Positions 7,903 to 15,101 of a DNA stretch of 64,000 bases are shown here, piece after piece. The position numbers and the translations under genes were made by a program. Source of the DNA: Companilactobacillus zhachilii. Its GTDB lineage: Bacteria > Bacillota > Bacilli > Lactobacillales > Lactobacillaceae. Numbering within the stretch: position 1 is the first letter of the stretch; each line of letters begins with the position of its first letter. The notes beneath the pieces are model-generated. The model saw nothing but the letters and a program-made list of their open reading frames with translations, was not told the origin of the DNA and did not search any database. The stretch is taken from assembly GCF_003606365.2 (NCBI RefSeq), contig NZ_CP031933.2, forward strand, positions 1,302,001-1,366,000. Direction: 5' to 3'.

Positions 7903-8316
7903 ATGAAGAAAATTTATTTCATTTGTACAGGAAATTCTTGTCGAAGTCAGATGGCAGAAGGTTTTGCTAAAAAAGCTTTTAGTAATGAATGGCAAGTTGA
8001 AAGCGCCGGAATTGAAGCACATGGAGTTAATCCTTTAGCAATCACAGCAATGGCTGAGGTTGGGATTGATCTTTCAAAGAATAAATCTAAGATAATTGAT
8101 AATGATTTTCTCAATGATTGTGACGTGGTGGTCACTCTTTGTGGGGATGCTAAAGATCGTTGTCCAATGACACCGCCAAGTGTTAAAAAAATACATTGGC
8201 CATTGGAAGATCCAGCTCAAGCTACTGGCTCTGAAACTGAAAGAATGGTTGTCTTCCGTCAAGTTCGCAATCAAATCAGCGATTTGGTTAATGATTTAGC
8301 AGCAAGTTTACAATAG
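7903..8316 (+). CDS. arsC: Arsenate reductase, thioredoxin-coupled LMW-phosphatase type
   Basis: The 137-residue protein has the N-terminal P-loop CTGNSCRS and the later CGDAKDRC pair, the redox cysteine triad of the Staphylococcus-type ArsC family. It reduces arsenate to arsenite using thioredoxin. No arsenite pump (ArsB/Acr3) or ArsR of the ars type is adjacent. Instead a Cys-rich small protein and an oxidoreductase follow on the same strand, suggesting a metal or thiol-stress unit. Confidence 0.9.
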   Translation: MKKIYFICTGNSCRSQMAEGFAKKAFSNEWQVESAGIEAHGVNPLAITAMAEVGIDLSKNKSKIIDNDFLNDCDVVVTLCGDAKDRCPMTPPSVKKIHWPLEDPAQATGSETERMVVFRQVRNQISDLVNDLAASLQ

Positions 8317-8394
8317 TAGTTTAAAGAATTACTTTGTGGCGATATAATATAAGTATATTTATAATTACTATATTATTTAGAAAGAGGCTAGATT

Positions 8395-8547
8395 ATGACT
8401 GATAAAACTGAAACAAATCCATATTGTCATGCAGGTATGACTTGCCATGAAGGCTGTCGTTGTGCAAGTTCTGATGGTGTTTGCCACTGCCCAATGTTGG
8501 ATGATGAGAAATGTGCTTGTGATGGTTATTGTGGAGCTAAAAAATAG
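8395..8547 (+). CDS. Small Cys-rich, metallothionein-like protein (50 aa)
   Basis: This ORF encodes 50 residues with nine cysteines (11, 17, 21, 23, 30, 32, 40, 42, 46) and three histidines, including CxC pairs GCRCA, VCHCP and KCACD. Such density suggests a metal-thiolate cluster protein. AAAGAGG lies upstream at suitable spacing. The stop codon shares a base with the GTG start of the next gene (TAGTG), so the two are probably translationally coupled. It does not obviously match the SmtA or MymT patterns I know, so family membership is open. Position after arsC supports a metal-binding or detoxification role. Confidence 0.75.
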   Translation: MTDKTETNPYCHAGMTCHEGCRCASSDGVCHCPMLDDEKCACDGYCGAKK

Positions 8548-9509
8548 TGCGTGCTGCATATATTGAACAAACTGGTAGTATCGATCAAATTATAATCGGG
8601 GATTTACCAATGCCAGAGTTGACTGATTCTGAAGTTTTGGTGAAGACAATTGCAGTGTCAGTTAATTTCGTTGATACTTTTGTGCGTGCTGGTGGCTTTA
8701 AAACAAAGCTGGCTTTTCCATTCGTAATTGGCAGAGATGCTGTCGGAACTGTGGTTAAAGTGGGAACTAAAGTCGATAATTTTAAAATAGGTGATTTAGT
8801 TTGGACTAATAGTATGGGGTATGACGGTCGCCAGGGAACAACAAGCGAATTTGTCGCTGTACCAAAAGAACGACTCTTTGCAGTTCCTGATGGAGTTGAT
8901 CCTGTTAAATTAGTCGCATCAGTTCATTCCTCAGCAACTGCGGCGATTTTACTAGGTGATATTTTACAAGTTGAGCCTGACCATAGTTTGTTAGTGGAAG
9001 GTGCTGCTGGACATGTTGGCTCCAAGCTAGTTTCGTTGGCTAAGCCATTGGGACTGGATGTTGCTACCACAAGTAATAAACGAGATTTTGCCAAGTTAAC
9101 AAAGCAGGGTGTCGATTCAACCTACGATTATCATCAGCCGATTTCAAATATAGTGGAAACTTTTGATTATATCGTTGATACTTCTGGTAAAGTCGATTTG
9201 CAAGCTAATCTTGATAAATTGAAGCTTCGTGGACAAGTGGGTCTAATCACGGCACCATCAACTAATAAGTTCACTTTTGATGTACGTCAAATGTACACAA
9301 GTACTAAGTCCATCAAGGGTTTTGTCATTAGCCATGCCACTCTAACGCAATTACAAAATGCTGGTCATTTATTGAACAAAAGTTTTGCGGCCGGAAAGTT
9401 ATTAGATGATAAAATATTGCAACTGCCGATGGAACAAGCAGCTAAGGCTCAGAAAATGTTAGTTGAAGGTCAAACCAAGAATCAGAAAATAATTCTCAAA
9501 ATGTCATAA
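8547..9509 (+). CDS. MDR-family NAD(P)H:quinone oxidoreductase-like enzyme (zinc-free)
   Basis: The 320-residue protein is a medium-chain dehydrogenase/reductase of the quinone oxidoreductase type. It has the N-terminal GroES-like domain with VNFVDTFVRAG and GRDAVGTVVKVG, then a Rossmann domain with VEGAAGHVGS nucleotide-binding loop. Catalytic and structural zinc cysteines are absent. It would reduce quinones or enones with NADPH. The GTG start overlaps the stop of the Cys-rich gene by one base and is used because the next in-frame ATG would remove the first strand. Confidence 0.85.
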   Translation: MRAAYIEQTGSIDQIIIGDLPMPELTDSEVLVKTIAVSVNFVDTFVRAGGFKTKLAFPFVIGRDAVGTVVKVGTKVDNFKIGDLVWTNSMGYDGRQGTTSEFVAVPKERLFAVPDGVDPVKLVASVHSSATAAILLGDILQVEPDHSLLVEGAAGHVGSKLVSLAKPLGLDVATTSNKRDFAKLTKQGVDSTYDYHQPISNIVETFDYIVDTSGKVDLQANLDKLKLRGQVGLITAPSTNKFTFDVRQMYTSTKSIKGFVISHATLTQLQNAGHLLNKSFAAGKLLDDKILQLPMEQAAKAQKMLVEGQTKNQKIILKMS

Positions 9510-9565
9510 AAAAAGCTATAAGAATTTCATCAATTAATAAAGATGATTTTCTTATAGCTTTTTTG
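9509..9565. terminator. Bidirectional terminator
   Basis: Arms AAAAGCTATAAGAA and TTCTTATAGCTTTT with a flanking T run separate the oxidoreductase and the convergent HesB-like gene. Confidence 0.8.
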
Positions 9566-9566
9566 G

Positions 9567-9974
9567 TTAGCAGATTTGATCGCCCAAAGTTACCATCTTG
9601 TTGAGTCGATCTTTTTCACTTTCGGGACTAACATTGCGCCAATCGATAACGGATAAAGCGTTATCTAGAATACCGCTTTTGTCTTTTAAGGTTAAAGTAC
9701 CGTGGTCAAAATCAACCGTTAACTGGTCACTAACTAAATATTTTTCGTAATCGGCCATTGTTAGATGATAATTGGCATTGTTTTGAATCGGAATAGTAAA
9801 ATTATCATCCGGTTGATTTAAGATAATCAGTTGAAATTTGTCAGCTAAGGCACAAGTTGCACCAATACTGGAGTATTTATTTGAACCATCATCAGTTGTT
9901 AAAATGACAACGCTGTTGTTGGGGATTTTGTTCTCTAAGTAATCTAGTGCTGCGGGTTTGAAATTTGCTTCCAT
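9567..9974 (-). CDS. HesB/IscA-like protein, paralogue 2
   Basis: The 135-residue protein aligns along its length with the product of 7302-7712, including LTTDDGSNKYSS, one internal Cys in GATCALADKFQ, SVIDWRNV and the terminal LGDQIC. I start at the ATG at 9974, which has AAAGGA upstream and gives a length equal to the paralogue. As in the paralogue, the CGC carrier motif is absent. The two genes bracket the arsC, Cys-rich protein and oxidoreductase block, both reading inward-opposed. Confidence 0.75.
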   Translation of the reverse strand: MEANFKPAALDYLENKIPNNSVVILTTDDGSNKYSSIGATCALADKFQLIILNQPDDNFTIPIQNNANYHLTMADYEKYLVSDQLTVDFDHGTLTLKDKSGILDNALSVIDWRNVSPESEKDRLNKMVTLGDQIC

Positions 9975-10242
9975 AATTAAAATCCTTTCGTATGACATAT
10001 TTGATTTTCTAAAATTTGTTTGTGCAAAACTGATTTCTCGACTTAAATTTAGTGCTTATATCGGAGTGATGCAAATAATCTGCTCACATTAATTATATTC
10101 TACATATTAAATCATTAAGTGAGGAGTATCTGATGTAATATAAAAAAATTGGTGTTGAATATACTTTTAAATCGATTCTTTAGTGATTATTTTTGCTAAA
10201 CTTTAAATAAGTAAAACAAATCAAAATAGGAGGAATCTAACA

Positions 10243-11184
10243 ATGAATTTGGTGGAATTAAATGATGTGACCATTGCCAATAATTTGGTTCATTATTCTT
10301 TGAGTATTCAGCAATATGAGCGACTTGGTCTAGTGATGGATAATCAAGAAAGCCAGTTATTGTTAGATTTACTCTCGGGGAGAATTTTTCCCAGTTCAGG
10401 TAACTTTCAGCTTAATGCGGAGTTGATGTTCAAGAGAGATACTGATGGGATGTATGATGATTTGACTGTTAAAACATATCTGAAGTTATTCTTTGAATTA
10501 GCTAAAACTAGAATTGATTTGAAGCAGGTAATGGAAATATTTCATTTGGATTCAGAAATGAAAACTAAAATCAGCAATTTATCAGTGGATCAAAAAGAAC
10601 GGTTACACTTGTTGCGAATCTATTTATTTCAGCCAAAGATTTTGTTACTGGAGAGTCCATTGCGTAAATTAACAAGTTCAGGTGCGAGGTTGTATTTGGA
10701 ATTGGTGGAATATCTGCGGACTAAAGGAATCACAATCGTTGTTATGGCTTCTTCTTTGAATGAATTACAACAATTGAGCACTGTTTGTTATCGAATTAAT
10801 AATAACCGCTTAGAAAAGATTGACTCATCAGCAACTAAAAATAATCTAAAAATTGTCAGTCGTCGTAATGAGCAAATCATTTATTTTGATGTTTCTGAGA
10901 TAGATTTTATTGAAAGCATTAACGGTGTTACTAATTTATCAGTTGCTGGGAAATACTATCCGGTTAATTTTACTTTGAATGAAATGACGGCCAAATTAGT
11001 GTCAGAAGATTTCTTTAGATGTCATCGATCGTACATAGTTAATTTAAAAATGGTGCTGTCAATTGAGAATTATTCGAAAAATAGTTACACGATTATTCTT
11101 AAAAATCAGTCACGGACCGAGTTGCCTTTGTCGAGAACTAAGGTTACTGAAATTAAGCAACTATTAGGTACAATTCAGCGGTAA
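10243..11184 (+). CDS. Degenerate ABC ATPase domain fused to LytTR DNA-binding domain
   Basis: The first 200 residues follow the layout of an ABC ATPase: D-loop-like strand, a signature region NLSVDQKERL and a Walker B-like KILLLESPL. The Walker A GxxGxGKST loop is replaced by GLVMDNQESQ and the catalytic Glu context is altered, so ATP hydrolysis is doubtful. Residues about 205-310 form a LytTR domain, with IDFIESINGV, FFRCHRSYIVNL and a closing LPLSRTKVTEI. LytTR domains bind DNA. It heads an operon with an ABC-2 type membrane protein, so it may act as both regulator and transporter-associated subunit. AGGAGG precedes the ATG. Confidence 0.8.
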   Translation: MNLVELNDVTIANNLVHYSLSIQQYERLGLVMDNQESQLLLDLLSGRIFPSSGNFQLNAELMFKRDTDGMYDDLTVKTYLKLFFELAKTRIDLKQVMEIFHLDSEMKTKISNLSVDQKERLHLLRIYLFQPKILLLESPLRKLTSSGARLYLELVEYLRTKGITIVVMASSLNELQQLSTVCYRINNNRLEKIDSSATKNNLKIVSRRNEQIIYFDVSEIDFIESINGVTNLSVAGKYYPVNFTLNEMTAKLVSEDFFRCHRSYIVNLKMVLSIENYSKNSYTIILKNQSRTELPLSRTKVTEIKQLLGTIQR

Positions 11185-11264
11185 ATAGCCACGATTCATG
11201 AAAAAAACATCTTTTTACAGATTTTTCGTTATATGATTTGACTGTACGAAAGGAGAGAACAGGG

Positions 11265-11987
11265 ATGAACTTGTCGTTAAAAAATGTGTGGTTGATGTTC
11301 AAATTGCGAGCTATCTTAATCGTAAAGAATCCAACAATTGCGATGTTCCCATTATTAGCAATCGGTTACGTAGTCATTTTTAAAGGCATTGTCAGTGCTA
11401 ATCGGGGTCCAGCAATGATTTGGATATTGAGCATGGCAATTTTGTTTAACACGGTTATGAGTGGCTTGATGTTTTCGACAATCCCCTTAGCAACTGAGAA
11501 AGAGAATAAAACCTTGTTTGTTTTACTAAACTCCCAAGTTACTAGCCGTGAGTATATGCTGGGAACGACGCTATTCAGTGTTTTGACCATCGTTATAACG
11601 GACATATTGGCAGTGTTGGTCAGTGAAATTTCTTGGCAGCAGTTACCATTTGGGGGATTTTTATTGTTAAGTATTGTTACGACGATTATCAGTTCATTGA
11701 TAGGTGATTTTGTCGCAATAGTAGTATCAAGTCAAACCGTGGCAAGTTTCATAACTTTGCCATTAATGTTCATTTTTGCCATCATTCCGATGTTTAAATC
11801 GTTCAGCACTTTGGCTGCAAGAATATCTGATGCAACTTATTCTGGAATTATGATGAATTTCATGATTAAAAGCGTTGCAACGGGCAAAAATGGCTGGAGT
11901 CTCAGTGATATGATGCTGATGATAGTTTGGTTAATAGTAACATTGCTGTTCTTGTTAATTGCGTACCGGAAAAAGGGCCTGACCTAA
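11265..11987 (+). CDS. ABC-2-type permease-like membrane protein
   Basis: The 240-residue protein has six predicted membrane helices and the pattern of ABC-2 exporters: an N-terminal cytoplasmic stretch, then paired helices and a late LMFIFAIIPMF segment. I use the ATG at 11265, preceded by GGAGAG, rather than the upstream TTG. It follows the ABC-LytTR gene by 80 bp, and an inverted TTTCGT/ACGAAA motif lies in that gap. With a nucleotide-binding partner it could export or sense a peptide or antimicrobial, which is an inference from context. Confidence 0.7.
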   Translation: MNLSLKNVWLMFKLRAILIVKNPTIAMFPLLAIGYVVIFKGIVSANRGPAMIWILSMAILFNTVMSGLMFSTIPLATEKENKTLFVLLNSQVTSREYMLGTTLFSVLTIVITDILAVLVSEISWQQLPFGGFLLLSIVTTIISSLIGDFVAIVVSSQTVASFITLPLMFIFAIIPMFKSFSTLAARISDATYSGIMMNFMIKSVATGKNGWSLSDMMLMIVWLIVTLLFLLIAYRKKGLT

Positions 11988-12005
11988 GTAAATGAGGTAT
12001 TGCTT

Positions 12006-12287
12006 ATGAGAAAAATTGTGGAAACTGGACCGAGTATCATCTTCATATTGTTCTTTTTGACAGGGATGTATTTGAAGATGAATGGTCAATCATGGGTCAA
12101 TAGTTTTGTTATCGGTATAACTGGTTTGAGCGTCTATTCGTTTGTAATAATCATGGTTGAAGGATTAGCCAGTGGTATGAGAATGGGAAAACATTTGGAT
12201 TTTTCGAGCAAAGTATTCTATACGTTGCATGTCAGCTTATGGATTTTTTCGACTACTTTAGCGATATATTTAATGGCACATAATTAA
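12006..12287 (+). CDS. Small three-helix membrane protein, unknown
   Basis: The 93-residue product is almost entirely hydrophobic, with helices near 10-26, 33-52 and 70-90 and no motif I recognise. It starts 18 bp after the permease stop and ends 18 bp before the next start, so it belongs to the same operon. It may be an accessory subunit of the permease. Confidence 0.65.
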   Translation: MRKIVETGPSIIFILFFLTGMYLKMNGQSWVNSFVIGITGLSVYSFVIIMVEGLASGMRMGKHLDFSSKVFYTLHVSLWIFSTTLAIYLMAHN

Positions 12288-12305
12288 TGATGGAGGAATG
12301 TGATG

Positions 12306-12869
12306 ATGAAATTTGATCAGAAAACAACTCTTCGCGTCGGCAATAAAGTTACTTGGAAACGAATAATTGGGACCATTATTGTCGTAATTTTAGTTAGTGC
12401 ATTATTTACGGGATTTGGCTATCAACCCTTCTGGGTATTTTTGATTGTATTAGTTTTTGGTTTAACAGTTACTTTACCAGCTTGTTTTAATTCATATTGG
12501 GTGATTTACGATAATAGTCTAAAAATATTTAACTTTTCAAAAAATGATTTGATTAAGTTGGGGCAGTTATTAAGAATAAAAAAGATGGATATTAAACAGA
12601 TTAATTATTCTGACATCAGAGAGGCTGAGTTTAAATATCAGAAAAAACAACGGGTTAGTCCTTTTGATATAAGTCATGATTTTTTCAAAATAAATTTTAA
12701 ATTGAAGAATGGTCAGGTTATATCATTACCAATTGAGCCATCTTTGACAGCTAATTTAACAGACTTTCAGCGTTTGTTAGAGCGCAACGGAGTAAAAGTG
12801 ACTGATTCGCAGCATATTATAAGTATTTTGAATAACGGTAATAGTCTCTTTGAACATTTTAATCAGTGA
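12306..12869 (+). CDS. Membrane protein with two helices and a PH-like C-terminal domain
   Basis: About 187 residues: two hydrophobic helices (residues 20-60), then a soluble part with alternating strands (INYSDIREAEFKY, FFKINFKLKNGQVISLPIE) that looks like a bacterial PH-type domain ending in a helix. GGAGG lies eight bases before the third ATG, chosen as start. It is last in the ABC-LytTR operon. Function is not known. Confidence 0.65.
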   Translation: MKFDQKTTLRVGNKVTWKRIIGTIIVVILVSALFTGFGYQPFWVFLIVLVFGLTVTLPACFNSYWVIYDNSLKIFNFSKNDLIKLGQLLRIKKMDIKQINYSDIREAEFKYQKKQRVSPFDISHDFFKINFKLKNGQVISLPIEPSLTANLTDFQRLLERNGVKVTDSQHIISILNNGNSLFEHFNQ

Positions 12870-12883
12870 AATGAGAAACTTAA

Positions 12884-13306
12884 AAAATAGCCCCGGTAAT
12901 CCATAAATAAGGTTGTCTCTCAATTTTGGTTATAGAATTGAAAATAAAAAAGGCTAGGTATCTCTTCTGGAAATCCAGAAAAATATCTAGCCTTTTGCTT
13001 ACGTTCAATTTCAAATAATATAGCACTTTTTTATCGAATTAGTTAGTCACATCGTATTAAAAATAATAAATGTATTAGTCTCTGGGTGCAAGAAATGTTG
13101 GCAGCAGTGAAGGTGGCGCTGGCGCTTTAGCGCCTACACCACGGGACGAGTTTTGAAATTTGCGCACTTTGCGAAGTTCAAAATCGAGATTGGAGACCGC
13201 TCTCCGGATCCAATCGGTCCCCACAGCGCCAACATTTCTTGCACCCAGAGACGGCCAACTAGCCAAATTTAAGAAAGAACTCAAAATAGATTACTGGAGC
13301 TATTTG
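12884..13306. repeat. C-type hairpin split at its apex by A element A3
   Basis: The left arm AAATAGCCCCGGTAATC (about 12885-12901) and the right arm GATTACTGGAGCTATTT (about 13289-13305) match as inverted repeats at 15 of 17 positions, and the recurrent TAATCC/GATTA apex bases are present. They are separated by about 390 bp that is the whole A element. The simplest reading is insertion of A into the loop of a pre-existing C hairpin. Confidence 0.65.
12911..13280 (-). repeat. A-type structured repeat element, copy A3
   Basis: The core is at 13078-13252, minus strand. The element is bounded by GGTTGTCTCTCAATTTTGG on the left and, on the minus strand, GTTCTTTCTTAAATTTGG on the right, giving imperfect terminal inverted repeats. 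A long hairpin module (AAAAGGCTAG...CTAGCCTTTT, 12948-12996) is internal. P2 arms GATTGGA/TCCAATC and P4 arms GGCGCT/AGCGCC differ from other copies and remain paired. Confidence 0.88.
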
Positions 13307-13711
13307 TCATAATTTCCGAAAATTGAATATATTTGCATTGGTAAAATAATCTAAATAAACAGGTGTCATTAGAATACAAACGATTGTTGCAAGTATAAGC
13401 GATTGCCACCAAAAGGGACGTAGGGGTAAAAATGCAACTATCAAGACCGAAAAATATTGAAGTGATAGGCGCCAAGGGTGTGTTTTGACTATGGTCCAAT
13501 ACTTTATTTGCCTATATTTTTTATAATCAATACGATTTTCAGTCCAAAACCAAGTTTGGGGAATGACAATTATCATTCCGTTGATGGCCATGATAATTCC
13601 TAGGAACCACTGTAAATAAATATTAAGATCATAAAATAAAAATTTGTTGGAAAAAATAGCCAAAATAAAAACAACAATTAGATAAAAAGAATGCTTTCGT
13701 AGATATGCCAT
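13307..13711 (-). CDS. Four-helix membrane protein, unknown
   Basis: The 134-residue product has four hydrophobic segments arranged as two hairpins around a basic central loop (TENRIDYKKYRQIKYW). I recognise no family. A GGAGG ribosome binding site lies nine bases before the ATG. Its stop codon touches the right arm of the split C hairpin, which could be its terminator. Confidence 0.65.
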   Translation of the reverse strand: MAYLRKHSFYLIVVFILAIFSNKFLFYDLNIYLQWFLGIIMAINGMIIVIPQTWFWTENRIDYKKYRQIKYWTIVKTHPWRLSLQYFSVLIVAFLPLRPFWWQSLILATIVCILMTPVYLDYFTNANIFNFRKL

Positions 13712-13842
13712 TATTTACATCCTCCAAGTAAGTTTTCTAGTCTTCAATATAAGTATAAAACTAATGTAACCGCTTTAATAGGATGCTATGTGTAATTAAC
13801 ACTTGTTTTAAGGGTAATATAGTAGTCAGGAGGAATGATATT

Positions 13843-14574
13843 TTGGGTTGGATATTTTTAATGTTGTTTGCGGCTTTGATGGCAGGTTTTGTTCAAGGTG
13901 TGACCGGTTTTGGTTCCGGAATTATTATGATGATTTTTTTACCATATTTATTGCCGATTAATCAAAGTGCTGGGGTTTCCACTTTAACGATGATTGTGGC
14001 TAACATAATGGTAGTTTGGCATTATCGAAAATATTTGAAGTGGCAAAGACTGGTTTTGCCATTTATTATTTATATAACGACAGCTTTTTTTTCGGTGTAT
14101 CTAAGTAAATCAATGGCGACAGGTCATTTGAAATTTTTGTTAGGATTATTGTTGGTGGTTTTAGCAACTTATTATTTGATTATGAGTATCCATTCAATTA
14201 AATTAAAGAGCATTCCAATATATGTGATGTTTGTTTTTGCCATTATTTCAGGATTCTTTAACGGTTTGTTTGGAATTGGTGGTCCGTTGATGGCCCTGTA
14301 TTTTTTGACTATTGCTGATTCCAAAGAAAATTATTTGGCAAGTATTCAAACTTTTTTCCTAATTGATACTTTTTGTATCACGAGTATACGGTTTGCCAGT
14401 GGAATTTTAACATTAGTTAATTTGAAGTTTGTTTTTGTAGGTATTATAGGTGCAGTTGCTGGTACTATATTGGCAAATCACTTAGTTAAACATTTGAATT
14501 TAAAAATTATTAAATTGTGTATATATGGATTCATTGCTTTCAGTGGAATCTATTATTTAATAACTGCCATATAA
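13843..14574 (+). CDS. TauE/SafE-family membrane permease
   Basis: The protein has about 243 residues and eight predicted helices in two similar halves. The motif GFVQGVTGFGSGIIMM near the start and GFFNGLFGIGGPLMALY in the middle are the paired TauE/SafE repeats. The family moves sulfite, sulfoacetate or related organosulfur anions, and the substrate here is unknown. I chose the TTG at 13843 because AGGAGG lies seven bases upstream and the product then begins directly with helix 1. Confidence 0.85.
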   Translation: MGWIFLMLFAALMAGFVQGVTGFGSGIIMMIFLPYLLPINQSAGVSTLTMIVANIMVVWHYRKYLKWQRLVLPFIIYITTAFFSVYLSKSMATGHLKFLLGLLLVVLATYYLIMSIHSIKLKSIPIYVMFVFAIISGFFNGLFGIGGPLMALYFLTIADSKENYLASIQTFFLIDTFCITSIRFASGILTLVNLKFVFVGIIGAVAGTILANHLVKHLNLKIIKLCIYGFIAFSGIYYLITAI

Positions 14575-14692
14575 GTCTCTCAAATCGAGGCTTATTTTTT
14601 TTAGAAAACTTGTCTTTTTTTGTGGTTAAAATTTTGGATATCGAATATATTATGGGTGGATTTTGACAATAAGAATATTAGAGGACAAGCTT

Positions 14693-15025
14693 ATGAACAA
14701 GCAAGTTAAAAATAGAGTGCTTGAGGCGTTTATAGATGAGTTTCTAATTCGTTTGAGGGAAGTTGCTGCTGATCCAGCAATGAAGAAACGTCCTGATTTG
14801 GAAGCAATCGTTTATCAAGATATAAAGATATTGGAACAAACCGATAATTTAGACAAATTGGCTCCTAAAATGTTCCAACAAATTAGTAGCAGATATATCG
14901 AAGAGCCGGCTAATTTCCCTAAGTCGTTGATTGAATTGTATTATTGGGCTCGTGTAGAAACCAATAAATATGACGCCGTTGCTTGGAGTGATGTTCAGGC
15001 AGGTACCAATTGGTTGGAAAAGTGA
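14693..15025 (+). CDS. Hypothetical soluble helical protein (110 aa)
   Basis: The 110-residue product is charged and predicted mainly helical, with no membrane segment and no motif I recognise. The ATG at 14693 follows GAGGACAAGCTT. Size and helical character would suit a bacteriocin-immunity-like protein, but nothing in the sequence confirms it. An ABC-F gene follows 76 bp downstream. Confidence 0.6.
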   Translation: MNKQVKNRVLEAFIDEFLIRLREVAADPAMKKRPDLEAIVYQDIKILEQTDNLDKLAPKMFQQISSRYIEEPANFPKSLIELYYWARVETNKYDAVAWSDVQAGTNWLEK

Positions 15026-15101
15026 AGAATATCATTGCGTATCATGACATTTCCCCGTATAATGCAAGCTAGACTACTTCGAAGAAATGAGGATTATATA
15101 T

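Noticed and set aside
13075..13284. ORFs of 60-90 codons running through A and B repeats, with recurrent peptide strings such as FQNSSRGV and PTFLAPRD
   Set aside because: They differ in frame, start and length between copies and merely translate the conserved stems. Base changes preserve pairing rather than amino acids, and no ribosome binding sites are associated.
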